Below are positions 33,225 to 39,911 of a stretch of DNA of 64,000 nt, piece after piece. Each line of letters begins with the position of its first letter. The first letter of the stretch is position 1. The translations under genes were made by a program, and so were the position numbers. The stretch is from NCBI GenBank assembly GCA_028284045.1, contig JANQSN010000013.1, forward strand, positions 1 through 64,000. The letters are read 5' to 3'. A model generated the notes under the pieces. That model was not told where the DNA came from, did not search any database, and saw only the letters and a program-made list of their open reading frames with translations. Origin of the DNA: Alphaproteobacteria bacterium (GTDB taxonomy: Bacteria > Pseudomonadota > Alphaproteobacteria > DSM-16000 > Inquilinaceae).

Positions 33225-34730
33225 TCAGCCGGTGGTCAGCCGGGCGACGCCGGGTCCGTACATCGGATTGCCGGCGAGGATACCGTTGATGTTGTAGAAC
33301 GGCTCCGCGACATGCATGCCGGAGGCGTCGATGTTGAACTCGCGGATGTTCTTGTCGTGCATCGACCCGCGCATCTTCAGCACGGTGATGCCGCGGCGCA
33401 TCTGGCCGTCCATCTCCACATAGCGCAGCAGGATGATGCTGTCGGTGATGGTCGAGATATGCGCCTCGGTGACCGAGGTGCCGCCCAGCAAGGTCGGCGT
33501 GGTCGCGGTAAACAGCCCGGCGATCTCCTGATGCTTGATGAAGGAGGTCAGGCTGATGACGAACTCGCGGAAACCCCGGGGCGTCGCCACCCGCTCCAGC
33601 GCCGACAGGCTGTCGATCGCCACCCGGTTGGGCCGGAACCGCTCGATCGCCGCGCGCATGCGCACCAGATGGTCTTCCAGCCCCATCACCTCCGGATAGA
33701 GGCAGACGACCTCCAGGACGCCGTCGGCCTCCATCTTCGCGAAGTCGATGCCCCAGCCGCTGGCGTTGCGGAAGAGCTGCTCGCGGCTCTCCTCGAAGGC
33801 GAAGACCATGGACCGCTCGCCCTCGCTGGCACCGCCCGCCAGGAAATGCGTGACGATCAGGGTCTTGCCGGTGCCGGTGGCGCCGGACACCAGAATGACG
33901 CTGTCGCGGAAGAAGCCGCCGCCGCACATCCGGTTGATCTCGTCCACGCCACAGGAGATCCGGACGTTGGAGGAGCGCTGCTTGAGCTGGATCGCCGACA
34001 GCGGAATGACGGTCACGCCGTATTCCGGCTGGATGGTCAGCGGATACTCACCCTTCTGGTGATAGGCGCCGCGGAACTTCAGGATCTCGATGGTGCGGCG
34101 GCGCTTCTCCTCTTCCAGCGCGTTGCGCAGGATGACGACGTTGTCGGTGACGAACTCCTCCACGCCGTAGCGGGCGATCGACCCGTACTCGCCGTTGCGC
34201 TCCGCCGTCATCACCGTGGTGACCGAGCGGCGCTTCAGCGCCGACGCGATGCGGAACAGCTCGCCGCGGATCAGGGTCTCGTCCTGGAAGCGGGAGAACA
34301 CAGCGCCGAGACTGTCCAGAGCCAGCCGGCGCGCGTCGATCTTGTCGATGGCGTATTCCACCCGCGTCAGCAGACCGGCGAGGTCGTAGCGGCCGACCAC
34401 CGCGACGTTGTGATCGGAGAGCTGCGGCGAGGCGTCGACGAAGATCCATTTGCCGGCGGCCTCCCAGGCGGGGATGTCCCAGCCGAAGCTCGCCATGTTG
34501 ACGCGGATGTCCTCCGGCGCTTCCTCGAAGGTGACGAAGACGCCGGGCTGGTCGAAGGCGGTGATGCCCGTGGCCAGGAACTGGCAGGCGAACAGCGTCT
34601 TGGCGCTGCCGGCCGTGCCGGCCACCAGGGTCGTGCGGTTCTCCGGCAACCCGCCATTGGCGATCTCGTCGAAGCCGGGAATGCCCGTGGCCATCTTGCC
34701 GATCGAGCGCAGTATCTCTCGACTGCTCAT
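33225..34730 (-). CDS. kaiC: KaiC-family tandem ATPase
   Basis: 501 residues, close to cyanobacterial KaiC (519). There are two RecA-like domains. CI has P-loop GTAGSAKT (38-45) and catalytic Glu pair 69-70. CII has P-loop GATGTGKT (283-290) and Glu pair 313-314. The CII segment TEAHISTITDS keeps a Ser-Thr pair (426-427) at the place of Ser431-Thr432, the phosphorylated residues of Synechococcus KaiC, followed by MRGSMHDKNIREF. ATG 34730 gives the standard short N-terminus. kaiB ends 17 bases upstream and no kaiA-like gene is present. Expected activities are ATP hydrolysis and autophosphorylation with KaiB binding. Confidence 0.93.
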   Translation of the reverse strand: MSSREILRSIGKMATGIPGFDEIANGGLPENRTTLVAGTAGSAKTLFACQFLATGITAFDQPGVFVTFEEAPEDIRVNMASFGWDIPAWEAAGKWIFVDASPQLSDHNVAVVGRYDLAGLLTRVEYAIDKIDARRLALDSLGAVFSRFQDETLIRGELFRIASALKRRSVTTVMTAERNGEYGSIARYGVEEFVTDNVVILRNALEEEKRRRTIEILKFRGAYHQKGEYPLTIQPEYGVTVIPLSAIQLKQRSSNVRISCGVDEINRMCGGGFFRDSVILVSGATGTGKTLIVTHFLAGGASEGERSMVFAFEESREQLFRNASGWGIDFAKMEADGVLEVVCLYPEVMGLEDHLVRMRAAIERFRPNRVAIDSLSALERVATPRGFREFVISLTSFIKHQEIAGLFTATTPTLLGGTSVTEAHISTITDSIILLRYVEMDGQMRRGITVLKMRGSMHDKNIREFNIDASGMHVAEPFYNINGILAGNPMYGPGVARLTTG

Positions 34731-34747
34731 GCCTTGCCTTCCTGCCC

Positions 34748-35029
34748 TCACATCTCGCCCTGGCCGAGGCCCAGGGCATCGCTGACCGCCTGCATATCGG
34801 ACAGATCGCCGATCACCCGGCGCATCGGCGGCGGCGCCACCTTGATCAGGGTCGGCGTGGCCAGCAGGTTCTCCTCTTCCGCCACCTCGGGACGGCTGAG
34901 GATGTCGATGACTTCCAGGTCGCACGCCACGGCATTCGGCTGAGACAGGAGCCGACGCACATTGGCCAGCGCCTGTTCAGACCGGGTCGTCTGACCGCTT
35001 AGGTAAAGCCGCAGAACGACGGCGGCCAT
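34748..35029 (-). CDS. kaiB: KaiB-family protein
   Basis: 93 residues, the size of KaiB (about 100). LRLYLSGQTTRSEQAL, LEVIDILSRPEVAEEENLLATPTL and PPPMRRVIGDLSD match the thioredoxin-like, fold-switching KaiB family closely. ATG 35029 has AGGAG seven bases upstream; a longer in-frame start at 35209 lacks family similarity. It is first in the run kaiB-kaiC-kinase-GH13-treZ-treY. In cyanobacteria KaiB binds the phosphorylated CII-CI state of KaiC; in KaiA-less bacteria it can reset or modulate KaiC. The upstream region carries a possible stress-type promoter. Confidence 0.93.
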   Translation of the reverse strand: MAAVVLRLYLSGQTTRSEQALANVRRLLSQPNAVACDLEVIDILSRPEVAEEENLLATPTLIKVAPPPMRRVIGDLSDMQAVSDALGLGQGEM

Positions 35030-35341
35030 CTGCTGCTCCTTCGCCGGCTGGGCGACGGGCTGGGGCGGAATGCCCTGGACCCGCGCCGGCACCCGCCTTG
35101 CGCTTGCCTCGACCCGTAAGTCTCTTGAGATATCCGAACGGTGGCGGATCGACGTCGGTCCGCAAACCCCCGGAGAACGTGGACCCCTGCGAACATAGGA
35201 CAGTGTCAAAATGGCTGTAAAGCACGCCTGGCCAAGCCATGGCTGCGCGGCGGACTGGCCAGCCCCGGGCCGGCGCTGTCATGATGGGGTAAAGGTCGGC
35301 GGGTTGGCTGGGGGTTGGACCCTGCTTTTTGGGAGAAGGCG
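35030..35341. other. 312-base divergent region upstream of kaiB
   Basis: It contains no convincing gene. On the minus strand it holds a GGACC-N16-CGTT element (35161 down to 35137) facing kaiB. On the plus strand GGGAGAAGG at 35331-35339 serves the secreted-protein gene. A TTGACA on the minus strand (35209-35204) has no -10 at normal spacing. Confidence 0.5.
35137..35161 (-). promoter_or_regulatory. possible EcfG-type general-stress promoter of kaiB
   Basis: Read on the minus strand it is GGACC, 16 bases, CGTT. The alphaproteobacterial EcfG consensus is GGAAC, 16 or 17 bases, CGTT, so there is one mismatch in the -35 half. It sits about 108 bases before the kaiB start. Chance occurrence cannot be ruled out in GC-rich DNA. 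Confidence 0.3.
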
Positions 35342-35803
35342 ATGGCGCGCCGGCAGCCGGGATTGAGCATGCGACCGCCGAGGGCCGCGGCATTGGCCGT
35401 CTGGGCGGGCCTGGCCAGCCTGGCGGGCTTGGCCAGCCTGGCGGGCCTCCCCGCGCCGGCGGCGGCGGACACCGACCTGGAGGCCTTCGTCGCCGACGGC
35501 GCCGTTGCGCTCAGCCAGGCCGCCGTCGCCGAGCTGTTCTCCGACACCACCTTCTACGGCGAGGTCTGGACCGCCTATTACGGTCCCGACGGCCGAAAGA
35601 TCACGGTGGTCGCCGGCCGGACGATCGAGCGGCGCTGGTGGGTGGAGGACGACGGCACCGTCTGCCAGACCCTCAACCGCAGCGAGGAGACCGCCTGCGG
35701 GCCGGCCTTCTACGAGCGCGACGGCACCTATCGGTCGTTCAACGCCGACGGGTCGGTGCGGGTGACCTTCACCGCGGCGCCGGGGAATCCGGAGGGTCTT
35801 TAG
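35342..35803 (+). CDS. secreted small hypothetical protein
   Basis: 153 residues. The first 50 or so form a signal peptide: basic MARRQPGLSMRPPR, a hydrophobic core with an imperfect ASLAGL repeat, and a PAPAAA cleavage region. The mature part (about 100 residues) has FYGEVWTAYYGPDGRKI, RRWWVEDDGTVCQTL and ETACGPAFYERDG, with two Cys that could form a disulfide. It looks like a small periplasmic beta protein; I do not recognise the family with certainty. The start has a strong GGGAGAAGG. The 3' end overlaps the convergent MFS gene by 35 bases. Confidence 0.72.
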   Translation: MARRQPGLSMRPPRAAALAVWAGLASLAGLASLAGLPAPAAADTDLEAFVADGAVALSQAAVAELFSDTTFYGEVWTAYYGPDGRKITVVAGRTIERRWWVEDDGTVCQTLNRSEETACGPAFYERDGTYRSFNADGSVRVTFTAAPGNPEGL

Positions 35804-37091
35804 GCGCCGGCTCGGTCCGCGGATCGAGCTTGGAGAGCTGCGGGCTCGTGGCGTGGATGTTGACGAAGCGCGGCCGTTCCGGCGGCGGCTGCGGCGCACG
35901 GCGGGTCATGCGCCAGGCGACGAACCCGCCCATCGCCAGGGCGACCGTCGCGGCATAGAAGAACAACGCGTCCGGCCCGAGCCAGTCCATGAAGGCCGAC
36001 GCCACCGGCGGGCCGATCACCGAGCCGACTGCCCAGGTCAACAGCAGCGTGCTGGCCAGCGCCACCCGATCCTCCGACCGCACGCGGTCGTTGGCATGGG
36101 CCACGATCACCGCGAAGATCGACAGCGACAGCGCGCCCCAGGCGGCGAACAGGCCGACCACCAGGCGATGGTCGTTCGGCCCGACCACCGCGATCAGCAG
36201 CGACACGGCCGCCACCGCAACGCCGGTCAGCGCGATCACCAGGCGCCGGTCCAGCCGGTCCGACAGCCAGCCCATCGGCCACTGCAGGACCAGGCTGCCG
36301 AACTGCAGCGCCGCCATGGCGGCGGCCGCCTCGCCGGCGGTGAGACCGATGCGCACGCCGTAAACCGGACCCAGATTGATCACCGCGGCGTTCAGCGCGC
36401 CGACGCAGAACACGCCGATCGCGGCGGCCGGAGCGAGCCGGTAGAAGTCGGTGAGCCGCATGGTGGCGACCCGCGGCACCTTCGGTGTCGGTGCCCGCGT
36501 CACCGCCATCGGGATCAGGCAGAGCGAGTAGGCCGCGCTGCCCAGCATGATGAAGACCAGGCTTTCGATATCGCCGGCCAACAACGCGAACTGGCCGGCC
36601 ACCACCGCCAGCCGGCCGACGATCATGTAGACGGCCATGATGGTACCGCGATGCGCGCTGGGCGCCCGGTCGTTCAGCCAGCTCTCCAACACGGTGAACA
36701 GGGCCGCGGTGGCGAGCCCGTGGACCGCGCGCAGGCCGATCCACAGCACCGGGTCGAGCGCGATGGGAAAGGCCAGCGTGGCCGCGGCGGCCAGTGCCGC
36801 GGCGGCAGCGAAGACGCGGATATGGCCGACCCGGGCGATCATCCGCGACACCGTCAGGCAGCCGAGGATGAAGCCGAGCGAGAATCCGGCGGCCATCAGG
36901 CCGACATCGCTCGCCGCGAACCCGGCCGACGCCAGCCGCAGCGGCAGATAGATGCCCAGAAGGCCGTGGGCGACGTTCAGGATGCCGGCGCCGAACAGCA
37001 CCGAGAGGACGGACGGAAACGACCGCCGGAGCGGCGCATACTCCGCCTCGGCACCGGCTGCCTCGCCCGCGCCACGCCCGTCTTGCGTCAT
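35769..37091 (-). CDS. MFS transporter
   Basis: 440 residues with twelve predicted membrane helices. The MFS motif between helices 2 and 3 appears as GCLTVSRMIARVGHIRVFA, and an equivalent WLSDRLDRRLVIA lies in the second half. A cytoplasmic C-terminal tail of about 45 residues is charged. The layout resembles the YcaD-like group of drug/sugar-type carriers, but the substrate cannot be predicted. It overlaps the convergent secreted-protein gene and stands alone on its strand; the hemerythrin gene downstream on the same side is also minus strand. Confidence 0.88.
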   Translation of the reverse strand: MTQDGRGAGEAAGAEAEYAPLRRSFPSVLSVLFGAGILNVAHGLLGIYLPLRLASAGFAASDVGLMAAGFSLGFILGCLTVSRMIARVGHIRVFAAAAALAAAATLAFPIALDPVLWIGLRAVHGLATAALFTVLESWLNDRAPSAHRGTIMAVYMIVGRLAVVAGQFALLAGDIESLVFIMLGSAAYSLCLIPMAVTRAPTPKVPRVATMRLTDFYRLAPAAAIGVFCVGALNAAVINLGPVYGVRIGLTAGEAAAAMAALQFGSLVLQWPMGWLSDRLDRRLVIALTGVAVAAVSLLIAVVGPNDHRLVVGLFAAWGALSLSIFAVIVAHANDRVRSEDRVALASTLLLTWAVGSVIGPPVASAFMDWLGPDALFFYAATVALAMGGFVAWRMTRRAPQPPPERPRFVNIHATSPQLSKLDPRTEPAPKDPPDSPAPR

Positions 37092-37262
37092 CTCGCCCCG
37101 CGATCCGGCCCGGTGCGCCCCTCAACCGCGCCAGCCATAGCATGGGCGCGATGGCGCCCACGACGGCCATCTGCGCATGCCTGACGGCCGGCGAGGGACG
37201 GCGCCGGTGCGATCGAAAGGGGTCTTGAGCGGGGCTGTCCTGGGTCGGAGCCCGTGCCCCGA

Positions 37263-37670
37263 TCAGGCGGTCAGCCGCTCCTGCTCGCGGCAGGCCACGG
37301 CGATCTGCTGGTCGGCGTTGTTGACGTGGTCGACGAACCAGTTGTGCAGCCAGTCGACGAGCGCCCGATCCGCCGGCCGCTGGCCCGCGGACACCGCACG
37401 AATGACCAGTCGCAGCTCGCGCAGCAGCGCGTCGTGGTCGAATTTGTGCTGGACGAGCCCGGCGAAGCGGATACGCCGCATGAACTGCTCCTCGCGGCAG
37501 AAATGCTCGCTCGACGCTGTGAGAATGTCGTTCAGCACCAGCAAGACCTGATCCCGCGGCCGGTGGTTGACGATCGTCTCGTCCAGTTCGTTGACCAGGT
37601 GAACGATGTGGGCATGGTCGCTGTCGAGCGGCGCAATTCCCAGTTTTAATTCGGCAGACCAACTCGCCAT
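37263..37670 (-). CDS. bacteriohemerythrin
   Basis: 135 residues, the single-domain length. Diiron ligands are visible in order: His in DSDHAHIVHL, His and Glu in EHFCREEQ, HKFDH (H-x3-H), and HVNNAD (H-x4-D). It binds oxygen at a non-haem diiron site and may deliver or sense O2 or NO. ATG 37670 (MASWSAELKLGI) gives the standard start with W and the first ligand helix. There is 171 bases to the next gene on either side and no signalling partner is adjacent. A TGC-rich inverted motif lies about 235 bases upstream. Confidence 0.9.
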   Translation of the reverse strand: MASWSAELKLGIAPLDSDHAHIVHLVNELDETIVNHRPRDQVLLVLNDILTASSEHFCREEQFMRRIRFAGLVQHKFDHDALLRELRLVIRAVSAGQRPADRALVDWLHNWFVDHVNNADQQIAVACREQERLTA

Positions 37671-37904
37671 AATCGACGTCCTCGACACGGAATGACAACG
37701 GGCGCACGCGGGCAAAGACCCATCGTTCCGCGCACAATAGCGCAGAAGTTGTTTCCAGCCGGCTAACGCCACCGCGGGAGACCTGAGGACCAGCGAACGG
37801 GCGACCTCAGCGATGCGCGCGACGGCGTGTCGGGACACGCCGCCGATACTCCAATGAATCAGGTTAAGCCCGAGCGCGGGAAAGATAACCCTTGAAACCA
37901 CATA

Positions 37905-37922
37905 TTGCAGTGCAGCATTGCA
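37905..37922. promoter_or_regulatory. TGC-rich imperfect palindrome
   Basis: TTGCAGTGCAGCATTGCA has three TGCA/TGC units and nearly symmetric ends. It resembles the TGC-rich sites bound by PhaR-type regulators in alphaproteobacteria, but no polyhydroxyalkanoate gene is near. It lies between the xerC stop and the hemerythrin start. Confidence 0.25.
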
Positions 37923-37961
37923 CGCCGCGCCGAGCTGATCACCGGCGCCTCGCCGGACTGG

Positions 37962-38993
37962 CTAGCGCCGCCGCGCGCGGGGATGGGCGGTGGCGTGGAC
38001 GGCGGCGAGCTGGCCGGCATCGACCCGGGTGTAGCGCTGGGTGGTGCTAAGCGAGGCGTGGCCCAGCAGCTCCTGAATGGTCCTGAGATCGCCGCCGCCG
38101 GCCAGCAGATGGGTCGCGAAGCTGTGGCGCAGCGCGTGCGGCGTCGTGCCCGGCGGAAGCTGCAGCGCATCGGCGATACGCCGCATCTGCCGCTCCGCCA
38201 CCGCGGGGTTCAGCCGCCCGCCGCGCTGGCCGCGGAACAGCGGCGCGGCGTCGCCCGCCAACGCCTGGCCGAGATAGGGGCACGCCGTCCGATAGGCGTC
38301 GACCGCCGCGGCGACGGCCGGCAGGACCGGCACCAGTCGCTGCTTGTTGCCCTTGCCGCGCACCCGCAGCGTAGCGGCCGAGCCGGCCGGCCAGTCGGCC
38401 TCGTCCAGCGCCAAGGCTTCGCCCAGCCGCAGCCCGCCGCCATAGAGCAGGGCGACCAGGGCGCGGTCGCGCAGGCCCACCCAGTCCGGCGCCGACCCGG
38501 CGGTCGCCAGGTCCGGCGCCTCGGCGACCACGCTCAGCGCGTCGGCCGGCGCGATCGCCCTGGGCAATGGCTGCTGGCGGCGCGGCATGGCCAGCGCGTC
38601 GACCGCCGGATTGTGCAGGACACCCGACCGGTCGAGCCAGCCGAACAGGCTGCGCAACGCCGACAGCCCGCGCGCCCGGCTGGCGGCCGTGACGCCGCCG
38701 GCGGCCCGGGCGGCCAGCCAGGCGCGAAACGCACCGGGCCCCGCCGCAGCCAACGCATCCAGCCCCGGCCGCGCGCCCTCATGGTCGCGCAGGAAGGTCA
38801 GGAAAGCCCAGACATCGCCGAGATAGGCGCGCACGGTATGCGCCGACAGCCGCCGTTCCCCGGCCAGCCAGCGATGCCAGCGCGCCACCTGATCGGCGAG
38901 GTCGGGCCGCGCGATCGCCGGGTCAGCCACCGGATCGGCCGCCAGATCGGCCGGCGCGTCGTCATCGGCGATGGCCGGTCCGCGATCGCTCAC
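37962..38993 (-). CDS. xerC: tyrosine recombinase XerC/XerD type
   Basis: 343 residues. A SAM-like core-binding domain (about 30-130) precedes a catalytic domain with the full tyrosine-recombinase set: Arg in [12 protein letters not shown], Lys in [22 protein letters not shown] (His and Arg), the second His in [11 protein letters not shown], and the nucleophile Tyr in QRYT. Its expected job is resolution of chromosome dimers at dif. Position beside a DUF484 gene and near priA fits chromosomal XerC rather than a phage integrase. No dif site was found in the window. Confidence 0.93.
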   Translation of the reverse strand: MSDRGPAIADDDAPADLAADPVADPAIARPDLADQVARWHRWLAGERRLSAHTVRAYLGDVWAFLTFLRDHEGARPGLDALAAAGPGAFRAWLAARAAGGVTAASRARGLSALRSLFGWLDRSGVLHNPAVDALAMPRRQQPLPRAIAPADALSVVAEAPDLATAGSAPDWVGLRDRALVALLYGGGLRLGEALALDEADWPAGSAATLRVRGKGNKQRLVPVLPAVAAAVDAYRTACPYLGQALAGDAAPLFRGQRGGRLNPAVAERQMRRIADALQLPPGTTPHALRHSFATHLLAGGGDLRTIQELLGHASLSTTQRYTRVDAGQLAAVHATAHPRARRR

Positions 38994-39020
38994 GACCCAA
39001 GCCCGCGTAGCGGCGATCGA

Positions 39021-39809
39021 TCAATAGCCGCGGATGAGCGCCTGGCGCAGCGCATGTTCGACGACGCGGCCGAGGAAGGCGAGCATGTCGGTGCGCATGC
39101 CCGGATCGAACATCTCCGCCCGCCGGCTGCCCAGCGCCAGCAAGGCCGGCGGCGACGGCGACCCGATATCCAGGCGGACCAGCGCCTCGCTGCCGACTAG
39201 GCCGAAGCCGGGGCCGTAGATCCGCTGGTCGCCTTCGCTGACCGCGCGCAGGCGGATCGACTGGCCGTCCAACAGCCGGCCGACGGCGCCGGAGGCAACC
39301 AGGCGCACGCCATCGGGGCAGCGCGGCACCGCCGACCGGTCGTCGATCTCCACCACCACTTGCGCGATGTCGATGTCGAGCAGCATGGTCAGGTCGCAGC
39401 TCACCGTGTTGACGAGCTGCTCCAGCGTGCCGGCCTCCAGCAGCGCCAGCACGGCGCGGTGCACCCGGCCCTGGATCGCCGCGTTGGCCCGGGTGGTATC
39501 GATGATCTCGCGCTGCTGGGCCTTTAGATGGTCGATGTCCCCCCGTAACCTGCCGACCAGGTAGTTCGACAGGTCGAGCGCGCCGTCGGGCCGGCGCACC
39601 GCCATGCCGGGCAGGCCCGCCCATAGGTCAGGGTGATCGAGGATGAAGCGCGCCAGAAACTCCGGATCGTCGGTGAGGAAGCGGCGCACCGCCGCGGGGT
39701 CGAGCGCGCCGCCGGGCGTTCCCGGCGCCGGGGCGGCCGCGGGCGAGGCGGCGGCGGTACCCGGCCCGCCGGCCGACCGCCCGTCGTCCCTGGTTCGCCT
39801 TTTGCCCAT
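39021..39809 (-). CDS. DUF484 family protein
   Basis: 262 residues. A Pro/Ala-rich N-terminal 35 residues is followed by 'AVRRFLTDDPEFLARFILDHPDLWAGL', the DUF484 opening, then a coiled stretch (DIDHLKAQQREIIDTTRANAA) and a GAF-like domain ending 'FLGRVVEHALRQAL'. The family's function is unknown. In many proteobacteria the gene directly precedes xerC, as here (27-base gap, same strand), suggesting joint expression. ATG 39809 was chosen; it starts 102 bases from the divergent priA start. Confidence 0.9.
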   Translation of the reverse strand: MGKRRTRDDGRSAGGPGTAAASPAAAPAPGTPGGALDPAAVRRFLTDDPEFLARFILDHPDLWAGLPGMAVRRPDGALDLSNYLVGRLRGDIDHLKAQQREIIDTTRANAAIQGRVHRAVLALLEAGTLEQLVNTVSCDLTMLLDIDIAQVVVEIDDRSAVPRCPDGVRLVASGAVGRLLDGQSIRLRAVSEGDQRIYGPGFGLVGSEALVRLDIGSPSPPALLALGSRRAEMFDPGMRTDMLAFLGRVVEHALRQALIRGY

Positions 39810-39911
39810 GCGCCGGCTCCGCCCCTCGTTGCGCGGCCGGCTCGACCGCCGGCGATTCGCTCGGCGCCAGTCTATCGAATGCTTGGTCGGTGCACCACTT
39901 CGGCGGCGACC

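Noticed and set aside
35204-35209. TTGACA on the minus strand upstream of kaiB as a sigma70 promoter
   Set aside because: No acceptable -10 at 15-19 bases; the sequence there is GGGTCC.
37962-38993. Phage or island integrase
   Set aside because: Neighbours are the DUF484 and priA genes, the normal place of chromosomal xerC. No attachment repeats or tRNA nearby.
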